Of a stretch of 64,000 nucleotides of DNA, positions 37,965-49,224 are shown one piece after another. The translations under genes and the position numbers were made by a program. Each line of letters begins with the position of its first letter. The first letter of the stretch is position 1. Below the pieces are notes generated by a model. It worked only from the letters and a program-made list of their open reading frames with translations. It did not search any database and had not been told where the DNA came from. The stretch comes from Chrysomallon squamiferum. Lineage: Eukaryota; Mollusca; Gastropoda; Neomphalida; Peltospiridae. Location of the stretch: the NCBI GenBank assembly GCA_012295275.1, contig CM022679.1:9226669-9290668 (forward strand). Direction: 5' to 3'.

Positions 37965-38125
37965 CAGAAACTATTTCATTTCATGATAACAACATTACTG
38001 ACACAGCAACATTTCTGGAAGCATTCCGACAGAAAGTGAAAAAGGTACAAGAGAGTGTGTTTTGGCTCAGTATCCAGTGCAGATAACTCTGATCTGTTTT
38101 TGTTAAAGTTACAAACGTTTTATGA
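18745..38125 (+). CDS. CARD-coiled coil-SH3-GUK scaffold, CARD9/CARMA family (22 coding exons, 875 aa)
   Basis: Coding exons: 18745-18916, 20455-20583, 21073-21218, 21661-21763, 22537-22695, 23566-23651, 24052-24201, 25149-25274, 25959-26114, 26529-26619, 27918-28172, 30834-30954, 31635-31696, 32072-32123, 32729-32899, 33435-33526, 34084-34116, 34575-34679, 35057-35094, 35754-35869, 36854-36960, 37968-38125. They total 2628 nt with all phases matching. Domains: CARD (about 1-100), long coiled coil (about 115-430), linker, SH3-like domain ending GTIP (about 595-660), degenerate guanylate-kinase-like domain (about 700-860). In vertebrates CARD9/10/11/14 assemble with BCL10 and MALT1 after PKC phosphorylation to activate NF-kB. 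The same architecture argues for this role, but a clear PDZ domain is not visible. It resembles CARD11 by layout; orthology to one member is not claimed. The start codon lies 16 nt inside its exon. Confidence 0.93.
19730..20454 (+). repeat. 39-bp minisatellite made of copies of the downstream exon's splice acceptor
   Basis: About 19 direct units of 39 bp (one shortened) run directly into the exon at 20455. The unit is TTATTTCCAG followed by GTGAATTTATTAATATTCTG and a variable CTGGTGTTA-like tail. The first 30 bases equal the last 10 intron bases plus the first 20 coding bases of the real exon. More than a dozen units keep an intact CCAG/GT acceptor; others carry CCTG or GCAG. The period is 13 codons, so many units stay open in the exon's reading frame, but units with GTGTGA, including the last before the exon, contain an in-frame stop. 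Confidence 0.95.
21073..26619 (+). CDS. Coiled-coil exons of the CARD scaffold (8 exons)
   Basis: Exons 21073-21218 through 26529-26619 encode about 338 residues rich in Glu, Lys, Gln, Leu and Asn with heptad-like spacing and few prolines. This is the oligomerisation and autoinhibition region in CARD9/CARMA proteins. Splice sites are clean GT-AG. The last acceptor is TAGCAG, so it may start at 26529 (CAG, an extra Gln) or 26532. The introns carry minisatellites at 24230-24610 and 26870-27290 (the latter just downstream). Confidence 0.9.
24230..24610. repeat. Degenerate ~65-bp tandem repeat
   Basis: About six imperfect units containing TCTTTATTTTCTGAAGATT, TTCATAATCTATACTCTG and an AATAAT stretch, directly after the coiled-coil exon at 24052-24201. 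Confidence 0.75.
24900..25140. repeat. Low-complexity TTG/TTA-rich tract
   Basis: A long run of ATT, GTT, ACT and related triplets up to the acceptor of exon 25149-25274. It creates long spurious open frames on both strands. Confidence 0.9.
26870..27290. repeat. ~34-bp tandem repeat with acceptor-like TTTCTCAG
   Basis: About twelve imperfect units of TCTTTTATGAATCATTTCTC plus AGATTTCTTTTG. Each unit carries a pyrimidine-rich TTTCTCAG resembling a 3' splice site. It lies in the intron after the last coiled-coil exon. Confidence 0.8.
27918..28282 (+). CDS. Linker exon with an alternative readthrough stop
   Basis: The acceptor CATTTCAG ends at 27917. Spliced at the donor GAAG/GTCAGG (exon end 28172), the exon joins 30834-30954 in phase and continues to the SH3 and GUK domains. 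If the donor is not used, the frame runs on through an acidic stretch (D-D-L-D-L-D-Q-D-W) to TGA at 28280-28282. That yields a 560-residue CARD plus coiled-coil protein without SH3 or GUK, close to the domain content and size of CARD9. The readthrough segment has ordinary codon use and no stop for 36 codons. Confidence 0.8.
28330..29560. repeat. Highly degenerate ~75-80-bp tandem repeat
   Basis: Many diverged direct units contain TAGTCAACTAATAATCATAA, a palindrome-like ATAATCATAATTAT, and AGTCAGCTTGTTGTATGTCA. Divergence rises toward the right end. Confidence 0.8.
30149..30154 (+). terminator. Possible polyadenylation signal for the short CARD isoform
   Basis: AATAAA within CTGTCTTAATAAAATTTTC, about 1.9 kb after the alternative stop codon at 28280-28282. 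No direct evidence of use. Confidence 0.25.
30495..30725. repeat. ATT-rich microsatellite tract
   Basis: A nearly pure mixture of ATT, ACT and AAT triplets ending in AAATAAATAAATAA, in the intron before exon 30834-30954. Confidence 0.9.
30834..32899 (+). CDS. Exons leading into and encoding the SH3-like domain
   Basis: Exons 30834-30954, 31635-31696, 32072-32123 and 32729-32899. The first three encode a segment (F-D-V-F-A-L-C-K-D-L-L-E) sitting where vertebrate CARMA proteins have a PDZ domain, but it is too short and lacks a recognisable GLGF-type loop. The fourth encodes an SH3-like fold with KEGDILFV near its centre and GTIP near its end, as in MAGUK-type SH3 domains. Confidence 0.85.
33000..33275. 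repeat. Degenerate repeat of CTTCAGACCATTTCACA-like units
   Basis: Several diverged copies of TCTTCAGACCATTTCACA with variable spacers and an embedded (CA)n run, in the intron after the SH3 exon. Confidence 0.6.
34084..38125 (+). CDS. GUK-like domain exons of the CARD scaffold
   Basis: Exons 34084-34116 (33 nt), 34575-34679, 35057-35094 (38 nt), 35754-35869, 36854-36960 and 37968-38125. The domain begins near VPYEVVLPM and includes IPVIVFGNEHFILPVLELL, the first strand-helix of the guanylate-kinase fold, without a P-loop, as expected of the catalytically dead GUK domains in this family. For 34575-34679 an early donor at 34651 would put a stop into the next exon, so the later donor GGGTAAAG at 34680 is chosen by phase. 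The stop codon is TGA 38123-38125. The last 25 or so residues are less family-like, and an alternative donor (AGGTACAAG near 38043) could extend the gene. Confidence 0.82.
36355..36665. repeat. ~28-30-bp tandem repeat
   Basis: About eleven imperfect units of TGTGAAAATAACCTTTGACA plus TATCATT, in the intron before exon 36854-36960. Confidence 0.85.
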
Positions 38126-38421
38126 AACCGGTGACTCAGTCACTGAGGAATGGCTATTTCTTTCTGCCTGGAATTGATCTTGAAATACAAATGAAAAAAA
38201 AAAAAAGTGTGTGTGTGTGGGTCTGTCTGTCTGTCGCTCTCTCTCAATATATATATCCCAATTAATTAATGAAAACTGAAACCGTATACAAACAGTTTGA
38301 TTTTTACATCAGTATCATTTTAAAAAGACTCCTAAAATTACACCTGCAGACTGCCACAAATTCTGAATTGACTTCAGTGGTCAGATCACATTCAAAAAGT
38401 GATCAACAACAACAACAAAAT

Positions 38422-38431
38422 AATAAATAAA
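38422..38431 (+). terminator. Overlapping AATAAA signals after the CARD scaffold stop codon
   Basis: Two overlapping AATAAA hexamers in AATAATAAATAAAGTA, about 300 bases beyond the TGA. Plausible polyadenylation signal of the long transcript, but sequence composition makes chance hits likely. Confidence 0.35.
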
Positions 38432-41400
38432 GTATAGACAACAGAGTTCATATAACAGCTTATCGGAACATAAGTCAGAGATCTAAGGATGTCTCTAGAT
38501 AACAGAATACGCTGTCACAAGACTTGTCAGGATTTCAACATTAAAAAAAAAAAATAGAAAACCGGATTCGAGGAAATGAAAATATATGTTTTCTGATGAT
38601 GTCGTTGTAATTACTTGTTAGCAGAAGTGAAATATAAATCATTCAGCTAAATAACATTATAACATACAAAGATAGGGAAAGTATCATAACAAACAAACGT
38701 AGAGAAACTATCAGATTATATAACACAGAATTGTTATATTAAACATTCTGTGGTAGAGTGGGGGTTTTTGGAGGGAGGAGGATATTTATTTTTGTTTGAT
38801 TTTTCTAAAATATTTTTTAAAAACATTTTAAAATAGGAGCACGTCAAATCTGCTTGATTTGAATTCGAACAGGCGCACATGTTAGCTTAAAAAATAACAG
38901 CCATATCAGTGGATTTTGTTGTCTCAAATATTTCTTAAATCATTATTCTGTAGCAGGGATTTTTCCTGTTTTAATATTCATACCGACATTTTTGGTATGA
39001 ATATTTGCTTTGCATAACAGGGTAATTCAAAGATTAATTTTTTTTATGATTTAGCAGTCAGATTAAAAAAAAAAAAAAAAAAAAAAAGATAAAATGAAAA
39101 AAATAGGTGATACATTGAGGTAACAGGCTGTAAGAAATAATATAGAGATCTACATCTTTGTTATTAACTTACTTTTAAAACTCTGAATTACTGTTTGTAG
39201 TTTGCTGTGATCTGAATTTTAATATTTTCTAACTTGACATTTTGAGTGTTTGCTTAGTACAGAAACACAGAACTTATGTCTCATAATTCTATCATTTACT
39301 GAACACACATCAAACAAACCTTACGTGACTCCTATTTCCATATGTGTTTGTGTGAGTGACTGTGTGTGTGAGAGAGAGAGAGAGAGAGAGTATACTGAGA
39401 GAATAAAAAATGAGAATTAAGAAGGGGAGTGAGGTAAAGAGAAAATAAAAAGATCTGCAGACTGACTAATGAAAAAGGAATATTACTACATGACAGAAAT
39501 ATAAAGTTATTAGAGAAAAAAAAGAAAGACAGAGGGAGAAAGGGATTGATAGATGTGCAAAATTTTGAAACATTAATTTGTCATTGAATTTCTGTCACTT
39601 TTGTCAGGTCTATATTTTTCCAGCCATTTCTATTCACATTGTTAACTTCTTTGATTACAATTGTCTCCCGTTTTCATTTGCCGTAGTGGTCTCTGTTATT
39701 TTATACATTTTCGAAAAATTAAAACAATTGTTCTTATTTTGATTTTACCAGTGCTGGGGCATTCCAAAATGTTTTCCAGGCAACAACAAATAAATAAATA
39801 AATATTATAAAAAAAAAAAAAAAAATAAAAATGGAATATGACCATAAATTATTGTTTGAAATTTCTTTTATCAGGTATTTTTGTAATCCATGACTAAAAA
39901 AAAAATGAATGGCATTGTTTTGTTTACTGATAGTGGCACTGTTTGCTTTTCAATACAATTGCATATTTTTGGTTTGATTTTTCAAAACAAATAATATCTT
40001 GAGATATTTTTATTAATAAAAAAATATTTTCTGAGTGTGAGTGTGTGTTATTTTTATCAATACATTGTTTAACAAGCCTGTCTGAAGAAATTCAATCCAA
40101 GATTGAAAATTATTATTATTTCTAAAAAAAAAAAAAAAACCCCTGTGATGTAATGTTTAAGATGATAGTTACATAAATTACTAAGTCATTGAAAATCATT
40201 GTCTACTATTACTGAATAGCAGAAAAACAAATACACTGTATACATACCCAAAGGCTGCAATTACTCTCTCAACTTCTCATGTTTAATGTATACTAGTACA
40301 TGTTATCAGGGATGATGAATGACATTTTATTATTATTTTATGTAATGACAATCTGAAAGATCAAATTCACTTTTGCTGCTTCGTGGAGTCGTGAAAATAT
40401 TCACAACAGGTTTTCATTGTAATCTGTGATGTAAGCATCTTAAACTTTAACACACTTTAATGTCATATTCATGAGCTGGGCAACCCAGAGAGGTGGGGCA
40501 GCAAGATCCGAAAGATGAAGTCCTAAAGAACTGCAAATGTTTTATTTACTTTGTAAAGCTATACACGACTAGCTTAAACTATTTCTCTTTAATGTTATTA
40601 CATCCAAGGAAAATATTCTAAATAGCTGCAGCAGAATTTTTAATTTTTTTTTTTTTAAATTGGTTGCCAAGATGTTTCACTTGTCATAAACCACAGATTT
40701 AGTGTTAAACCTTTTCTTTCTTGTAGGTATTGAGAAGCAATTCTATTAAGACATTTACAGGCTAAAATCACTTTTTGATTTAAAGTGTTAGTAGCAAAAA
40801 TAGTTTCATAGTCAGATAAGCACAAAGTAAACTAATTTATACAGAATGTATAATGACCAGCAACTGACCAGATATGGACTATATCTGGAACTGGAAATGT
40901 TTTAACAAGTGTATCAATGAGAACAGATCCCCCAATGCATTATGCCTTGGGCAAATAAGTTAACCCACTGAAATAAACAGCTGTTTCACTAATATAGAAT
41001 TAATATTTTTACAATGCTAATGAGACATTTATAACAACAACAAGTTTTTTCACTGGTAGCTTTGATTAAATGAAAGACAAACAAAGAGCAAAACTGAGTC
41101 TTTATTTAAAAAAAAAAAAACAACAGTGAAAAGTTGATATAAATTTGCATATTACAGTGAGAAAGACAGATAATGATTTACCGGTGTGAATAATAATCTA
41201 AAATAATATATAATCAATACAAAGTAAGTAGGTTATAAATAATAATGATGACAAGGCCCAGCTTGATTTGTACAACAGTCAAATGAAATGAAACAAATTA
41301 TTTTCAAACAAATTTTGTTTGTTTACCCTTCAGGAGATCGCTAAAGACTGAAATGGCTTCTTTATCATTCAGACTACTACAAGATAAGAAGATAACAGAA

Positions 41401-42237
41401 AACAAATTTATATTTACATACACAAAATACCTCAAATCATTTTTAACCCCAAGCCACTGTATTTAAAAAAAATAAATAAATAAAAAATGATGAAAATAAA
41501 CGTTTTAATAGTTCCAGAAAAATCTCTCTAAATAGTTAAAAAATCCTGATTCATCTTGAAGATAAAAATCTTCACCCATTTGTATAGGAGAAACAATTCT
41601 TGAAAATAACGACTGATTTTGTTTTAGGTGAAATACGTATCAACACTGAAATGCTGTTTATTTTAAAATGGCTGTTGCTATTAATAATTAAGTATCGCTA
41701 TTAAAAATTTAAATAATCCAAATAAATATTCAAAAAAACAATAACTTGTGACCCTTTTCTTAATAAAGTGACTTAATCTTTCTCTTGTCTTTTCACATCT
41801 TACAAGTTTTTACCCAGAGTAAAAAAACAAACATTATTTGACAGTTTAATAATCATAATAATAATTTTAAAAAAGGCTTTCTTTAAAAATATATTCTAAA
41901 GCTCAATGCAGGTACAAATTATTTTCACTGTTTGAACTGCAGCCTTTTCCCTTATTTCCGAACATACACTAAATTAATTTAATTAGGTTTTTAGTGCCAA
42001 GACATTTAAGTGGTATAAAAATCTCTGAAAAGACTGGAGTTCAAAATACACATTACAGATGTAATCAGTTTGGAAAGTAGCTGAAATGAGAGAGAAAAAA
42101 AAATAAAACAAAATAAAAAAGATGATGCTATTTTAAAGTCACAAAAGAAAAAAAAAATAATAGAAATTGAATTAATGCCATTTATGAATCAGCTGACTTC
42201 AGTTTAGAATCTCAGGCAGAGGGTCTTATGTGAGCAT

Positions 42238-42243
42238 TTTATT
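42238..42243 (-). terminator. Possible polyadenylation signal of the carboxypeptidase gene
   Basis: TTTATT on the plus strand, AATAAA on the minus strand, about 310 bases after the stop codon of the gene. Confidence 0.3.
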
Positions 42244-42551
42244 AATATCAATCTGCTATTATAAATAAATAAATAAATAAATAAATATATATAAATATAT
42301 AAATAAATAAATAAATAAATATATAAATATCAAAGATTAATTTACAAGAATCTAACCTTCACTCTTACGTTAAAAATTCAATCTACAATTATTACACACA
42401 CACATTGTTTTCTTGTTACTCTGTGAATAAGATTTAGTTTTTTTATCTATGAGCACCATGTCATTGGTGAACAGATTAAAAATCTGAAAAAAAAGAAGTA
42501 AAAAATCTCTATTTAAATAGGCATCTGGTTTTGCATTGTGAATATTCTCCT

Positions 42552-43340
42552 TTATTTCTGCTTTGTGATCTTCATCAAGAGATTCAGTGCTGCTGGACCA
42601 TTGTCTGCAGGCACCTGAAATTACAAACACAGAATTAAAATTATCATAATTCAGTTATTAATGTATGTGAACTTTTATTTCTTTCTTTGTGCTTGTGTTT
42701 GTGTGCACGTTATATATATGTATGTATGTATGTATGTATTATGTATGTATTTATGTGTGAGTGTGTGTATTTTTGACATTTATCTGTGTATATTTTACAT
42801 AACCTTTTCACGATTTTTATATGCTTGGGGGCTGGAGGTGACATTTACAGCATACACATTTATTCTCCACGTTTTTCTTCAGAAAACCAAAATAGTTACT
42901 GTACTTGACAAAACTGGTCTAAAACCCCCCAGAGAACAAACATTTCTAGAATTTTCTACAAACGTATAAATAAGGCTGGTTCATGTACCATGTGGCCTGC
43001 ACTGAGAATCCAGTAGAAAGAAAAGTTTTTTGCTTTCTTTACGTAGCCTGTATTTACAGCGCCCATCTTCATCTCCTCTCTTGCAGCCCTGCGGAACTTA
43101 TCTGCCACGTTGAGCCTGTAAACCCAAGCCTCGGTACCTGAAATTAAAAAAAGCATGTAAGTGTCTGTATTACTAGCACATTTAATTAGTCGTAACTGAG
43201 CATAATTTGTATGATTAATTTTTTTTTGTTTTAAATGTGTGGATGATACCATGTACAGGTTTTGTGAAAATTTATCAGAAAGGACTAAAAATAATAATAA
43301 TAAAAATAAATAAATAAATAAATATAAATAAATAATAATA

Positions 43341-43391
<51 letters not shown>

Positions 43392-45860
43392 TAATAATAA
43401 TAATATATTCTGATTATGTTAGAGTTGTGAGAGGTAATAATTACTTTAAAAACCAAAAAAAAAAAAAAAAAAAAAAAACGGTTAATTTAAGTGATTTTAA
43501 TAATACTAAACTGTATAAAAAACTAAAAGGGATTAAAAACACAAATATTTAATGGATTCTTGATGAAAACAAAAATATCTGGTCTATTACAGATAGATAA
43601 ATTTCAAATCTTACCCATAGTATCAACTATCAGATCCAGCTGACCACTGTACACCACAACTGACAAAGGTGTTCTCTCAATGAGGTCATTCACTGAAATT
43701 AAATACAGACCATTATTTAAATATATTATATTGTATCATCCATTGAAATATGAAATAGACTATCATTTAAATATTTACTGGTATTATGATATCATCCTCT
43801 GAAATATAAAATGGACTATCATTTAAATGTATAAAACAACTCTCCAGAAGACGATATATGGCACAAGAAGTGATCTACAGAGAACAGAATCATTCAGTCA
43901 CTGCTGGACTTGAAGAGTAATCAACAAGACATTAAAAAAATATATATTCTAGTATTATGAGATCATCCAGTGAAATATAAAATTACCATTCAAATATATT
44001 CTGTTGTCTAGAGAGTATTAATAAAAGATACAAAACATTTGTTATTATTAATAAGAACAAAACTGATACTTTTAGTTAATTACTGCTTACACCATTGATG
44101 TTAATGATTTATTAGACTGATTTAAAATAATATATATTTAAAGATGGATAAACAGCTTATGTTGTCAACATGCAAGTTTAAGCATAACGGTGAAAATTTA
44201 TAACAATATCAGTATTTGATTTTAACAGATATCAGATGTCAACAGTTGTAGAACATGATAATGTGAAAAAGGAATCCCTGCTACCTCCACATAGACTACT
44301 CTTTTATCAGTGAGTAGCAAACAGTCTTTTATTTCCATCTTTTCAAGAAATATTTTCAAGAATTAGCTATGGACAATTCCAAAACCACAAAACAGGAGAA
44401 ATAACTCCAATAATAAACTGAGAAGTGTTAATGATGTGGTTTATCGTGCTCAGATCAGAAATTCAACATGGCACAATGTTATCTGCATTTTGATTCATTT
44501 CTATAGAATATTCCTTTCTTAACTGCATTTTAATAGGAGACATTTCTGAAACATTATAAGAGAATCTTTGAGTGATAATATCCTTACCTATGTCAGTGAC
44601 CGGTTTCATGAAATCCTTTTTCTGGTAGACAAATACCATACTTGACTGACCTGGCAACAAAGACAAAACAACAATTTAAAAAAAAAAACACAAAAAACAA
44701 AGAAATATACAGAACAATAAACTGAAATACGTCTTTGCAGATGTCACACACATTTTCAAAGTAATCTACATTAAATGATCCCTAAGGTTAAAAATGTATA
44801 ATCTTTATATAGAGATAGAATAATAATAATAATAATAATAATAAGCCAGCCACATGTAGAATGAATTTTCAAACCAGAATAACAAGACAAGTTCATATTT
44901 TGTACCTCCCCAGGTGACATTTTTTGGAATAATCTTCAGCTTGTCTCTGATTGGTCCATTCATCAGTGCAGCAAGATCTGCATTCTGTAATGGCAGAACA
45001 TGTCGTGCATAGAGTTTGTCTGTAAAAGAGAAAATAAAAAATATTTAAAAAAAAAAATTAGAATTCAACATTAAAATAGAAAAACATTTGGCTTCTTACA
45101 AAATTAATCAGATTATTGTTGAGTTTTTAAATTCACTAACTGCAACCATTTAAATGGGAAAATTAGAAAATGAGATGAGAAAGAGAGAGGAAGCAAGATA
45201 CAAAGAGGGATACAGACAGCCAAACAGAGAGAGAGAGAGAGAGAGAGAGAATACTGAGGGGTAAAAAATAAGAGAATTGTTGAGAAAATAGAGTATTTTC
45301 AGAAAACAAAATAAAATTAGAATTAAAAAGAAGACAGAGACAGAAGAGAATGAAATGTGCAGACTGACAAATTAATTAAGAATAAATATTAACACACGAA
45401 TCACATTACGTGACTCCTCACCAATGATACTGAGCTGTTTATCCTTTGCTACTTTTATGCTTTCGGGACCTGCCCACTTGAGGATGTTGTAGAAATTCAC
45501 ACCGTACGTCGTTGACTCCACAACATCCTCTGTTTTCCCCCACTCATACGTAGCTTTGGTCCACTCCCCCTGCTGCACATACTTTGCTGTCTTCAAAGCA
45601 GATGCATTCACCAAATCTCGCCCAAATTGGTCGACTAAAGACTGAAAACAAAATGTTAACAGATGGATAAATGTAATATTGACTGCATTATAATAATACA
45701 CTATAGAAAATCCTTAGCTTTAAAACAGATTATTAACTGTTTAATCTGTCTTTATACCAGTGAATGTAATGAAACTGGAATTTTGTTGAAATTAGCAGAT
45801 TAAAAAAAAAAAAAACTTTTTTTAATTAAAATATGAAAGTGAAAACAACAAATTTTTAAA

Positions 45861-45893
<33 letters not shown>

Positions 45894-48658
45894 TAATGAC
45901 ATACCTTCTTGGATTTGTTTTAAATCACAAGCTTTAAAAATAAGTTATCTTCCTACAATATTAAATTCACGTACAAGAAACAGTTCAGAGATTAATTATG
46001 AAAACATACATTGACGTAGAGATATTGTGCCCAGGTGAGAACTGAATCAACTGGAGAAATCCAAGAATCTCCCATAGCCAATCCTTTGAAATTACAGTTC
46101 ACTTCTCCCTGCTCAACTGCCTGCAAACAGCAAATAAATCATGCATGGGAATTAAGAACACAAGTCTGAATTAAGAATACATTCAAATTAAGGGAAAATA
46201 TGTTAATTATGGACACGTCTTTGAATGAAGGTTACGTTTTTAAATTAAGGATATATTGTTGAATTGAGGTTACACATTTAAATTAAGGATATATGTTTGA
46301 ATTAAGGTTGCACGTTTAAATTAAGAATGTGTTTTTTAATTAAGGATATAAGTTTGAATTAAGAATATATGTTTGAATTAAGGTTGCACGTTTAAATTAA
46401 GAATGTGTTTTTTAATTAAGGATATATGTTTGAATTAAGGATATAAGTTTGAATTAAGAATATATGCTTAAATTAAGGTTACATATTTAAATTAAGGATA
46501 TATGTTTGAAATAAAGATTCAAAGTCAAGACAAATTCTTCTTCAATTCAGTTTGTTTTGTACATTACATGGTTAGTAAGTTGAAAAGAAGCAAATGGTAT
46601 TTTATTTATATTTGTTTAATTATATATTATTTTTATCATGCCAACAGGAAATAACTTACAGTGTAGAGAACTTGTGAAAAGGCAGCTGTCATTTTACCTC
46701 CATAGGATTCGGAGAAAATATAAAAAGGTATTTTCTGAAAACAATGGAAATAATATTAGCTTTAGTTTGTTATGTACATAGGTTTTACTTTATTACAAGC
46801 AAAAATTTACATTTTATATATTAACAATCCTTTCCAGGATCATTTTATTTTTGTATCAATTTGAACCCTTCTCAAGTATCAACATTAGTTTGTTTTTAAC
46901 ATACTAACATTTATCTCCCAGACTGTTTTACTTTTTCATTCTACACAATTATATCATCCAGTTCAGATAATTATAAAGAAATTATTAAAGTATAAAAAGT
47001 TACAATATTTTCCTAACTCCTAAAGAATGCATCCATGTTAAATTTTGTTTAACACCTACGACTTAGAAATGAAAAATGTTAGTAAACAGATGCACGAAAA
47101 AAGTAAATATTTAGTTTCATGAATAAAATATTTAGTTCCCTGAATAAAGTAAATATTTAGTTTCATGAATAAAGCTAATGAATATTTGGACTGAAGACTG
47201 AGGATTAAAACTGAAATAATGAATTTTATTAAAGATATGAATTTAAGTGAGATCAGTTTAATTACGTGAGATTAATTTTTATTAAAGATAAGAACTTTGG
47301 TGAGGATCAGTTGTTTGAAATTTGTTTCAAATAAAAAGTACCTGAAAATGTGGAGAATTTTTCAAAAACTGTTTAAACAGTGTAAGCAAATCCTGAGCAA
47401 TTTGAGCAACATCAGTCGTGTAAGCAGAATCTTTGTCAACGTAACTGTAACCAGTCCCCACTGGATTGTCAACAAACAGCAGACTGGCAACCTTCAGCTG
47501 AAAGCACACAAAAACAATCAATATACACAGGTTGAGGATCCATTATTTGAAATTCCAAAATCTGAAACTTTTTCCAAGCAGCAGAAATGATAACTACTTA
47601 CAATTTTTTGCTTGTAAAAACAGCATTTTCATGCACAAAATTATTAAAAATATTATTTTTAAAAATCCTGCACACTATTTGTGTAAGCTGTATACGAAAA
47701 AAAAAAAAAAAAAGGAATTCATATTTAGATGTTGATTCTGTTCACACTTTTAATAAATTACCTAAAGCACACAGTTAATTTTTAAATTTATTATAACTCA
47801 GTAATGAACAATACTTTTACACAGGATTATGTACATTATGTATAAATACAAGAAACAAAAGGTTATATAAAAATTATACATCTGAATATCTACCCACACA
47901 GACTTTAATTTTGGATTTTCAATTAGTTGTTTTCACTTTACATTCTTAAATTTTATAAATCGTGTTTTGGGTGTAGACAATTTTAAGCAAGCTTTAATTT
48001 TTTTTATATTTTATGAGTCTGGTTTTTAATTTATTTAATATTTATCACACTTTAATATTTTCATATTCAACCATTTTTTTTTTTTTTTGGGAATGCGAAA
48101 TTTTCTAGCATGTAAATCATATGGACAGCTAATTTTTTCAGTGTTTTCTGATCAATGCATGTGTGACACTGTTAACTCATTTTTAATTAAAATATTTTTG
48201 TACCCATGTTGTGTCTCTAGGCTGCAGGTTCACATTAAGAGGACCAATTTCTTCAAAATTTCCAAAACCTGTCGATGATCCACCTGGTCCTCCCTGCAAA
48301 ATAACAATTTTTTTTTTTCTTTATTAATTGTTATGAGGTTCATTTACTACGTAATTATATTCATCATACAAACAAAGAGAAAATTATATACTACATAAAT
48401 ATATGCATCATAGAAAAAAAAGACAGAGGTGCTATGTGGTTATATTTTATACTTTTCAAGATAATTGTCAGCTAAAACAGATTTACCTGCAGCCACATGA
48501 CAAGAGGTGCTGACTTGTAATTCTCTGTCTCATAAAGCCAGTAGAACATGTGTGCGTCTGGCCGAACATTCACATACGCCCACTGCTGGTCTCCCTCGCC
48601 TTGTTTTCTGTAGTGCATTTTCTTCTCTGAAATAAAGAGGCAGACGTCAGATTTTGTG

Positions 48659-48695
<37 letters not shown>

Positions 48696-48754
48696 AAGAG
48701 ATTATTATTTATTCTTAATAAAATGGCAGACTACATTTACTTCATTAATATTTG

Positions 48755-48785
<31 letters not shown>

Positions 48786-48997
48786 CCTCTGGATAATTAT
48801 AATGATAAGATTGATTATAAAATTTTAGAAACTGAAATTTAAGTAAATGACTTATGGTAACAAAATAAATAAATATTTATTTATCAAACTTCTGACAAGA
48901 AAAATTCAAATAACAGAAAATATGCAGCTGTTGCTATTGAATATTTCTGCTATATGTCACACTAAATATCAGTTTTAACTAATTAACTTATTTAATA

Positions 48998-49054
<57 letters not shown>

Positions 49055-49224
49055 AGAAATATTCAGTGGCACAGTAAGTTGTAATAGTCAGTGGTAAACA
49101 AAAATAAATGAATCATTGAATGAAGAAAGAAACGATCAAAAATGTAGTACAAACCTGTTTTAGGTACATGCTGAGACGCAGCAACAACAACGACTAAGCA
49201 TATATAAATAATGATGCCTGTCAT
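42552..49224 (-). CDS. SCPEP1: Retinoid-inducible-type serine carboxypeptidase (peptidase family S10), 12 exons, 442 aa
   Basis: Coding exons from the start: 49155-49224, 48487-48626, 48204-48293, 47342-47497, 46660-46734, 46010-46120, 45422-45641, 44906-45019, 44588-44650, 43615-43692, 42989-43137, 42552-42614. They total 1329 nt with all phases matching. The protein starts with a hydrophobic signal peptide (about residues 1-18). It has GGPGGSSTGFGNFEEIGPLN (oxyanion region), VDNPVGTGYSYV, SESYGGK with nucleophile Ser162, MGDSWISPVDSVLTW, GQLDLIVDT with Asp366, and AGHMVPADNGPAA with His421. These are the S10 triad and signature segments, and the length matches SCPEP1 of vertebrates (about 450 aa). 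Expected role: lysosomal or secreted removal of C-terminal residues from peptides; substrates are not known. The triad is intact. The gene is head-to-tail with the downstream secreted-protein gene on the same strand. Confidence 0.97.
43290..43405. repeat. (AAT)n microsatellite in a carboxypeptidase intron
   Basis: An AATA/AAT array of over 100 bases between exons 10 and 11. Confidence 0.9.
43692..44000 (-). repeat. ~60-bp repeats resembling the exon 10 acceptor region
   Basis: Reading on the minus strand toward exon 10, units share ATTTAAATGATAGTC(T/C)ATTT, then a T-rich stretch ending ATTTCA(A/G/C), then (T/A)GGATGATAC-like sequence. The real boundary is ATTTAAATAATGGTCTGTAT, TTAATTTCAG, TGAATGACC. 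At least three upstream units are visible near 43725-43765, 43780-43825 and 43955-44005. One keeps a complete ATTTCAG. Confidence 0.65.
46160..46515. repeat. ~22-bp AATTAAGG(A/T)TA repeat
   Basis: Around fifteen imperfect units of TTTGAATTAAGGATATATG and TTTAAATTAAGGTTGCACG type, starting within about 40 bases of the exon 6 acceptor of the carboxypeptidase gene. Confidence 0.85.
47528..47700. mobile_element. Tigger/pogo-like MITE fragment, copy 1
   Basis: Starts CAGGTTGAGGATCCATTAT followed by AAATTCCAAAATCTGAAA. Its right part (CATGCACAAAATTATTAAAA to TGTGTAAGCTGTATACGA) is the reverse complement of the right part of the copy at 51823. The two copies therefore belong to one inverted-repeat element inserted in opposite orientations. 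It lies in the intron between carboxypeptidase exons 3 and 4 and is non-coding. Confidence 0.65.
48659..48786. repeat. Long poly-A and poly-T tracts in a carboxypeptidase intron
   Basis: A run of about 34 A residues (48659-48693) and a run of about 26 T residues (48759-48785), close to each other and complementary, just upstream of exon 2. Confidence 0.9.
49003..49053. repeat. (GT)n microsatellite in carboxypeptidase intron 1
   Basis: About 50 bases of uninterrupted GT/TG between the first two exons of the gene. Confidence 0.95.

Larger units (their letters stand above)
38126..42551. other. Convergent intergenic region
   Basis: Contains the 3' ends of the CARD scaffold (+) and the carboxypeptidase (-). 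It has poly-A/T runs, GA repeats near 39369-39390, and a direct TAAA/TAAATA array at 42264-42320. I see no coding exon, RNA gene or transposon that I can support. Confidence 0.5.

Noticed and set aside
38086-38182. Longer or different C-terminus of the CARD scaffold
   Set aside because: Careful base counting places the stop at 38123-38125. Other endings came from miscounting homopolymers near 38039-38043 and 38096-38101.
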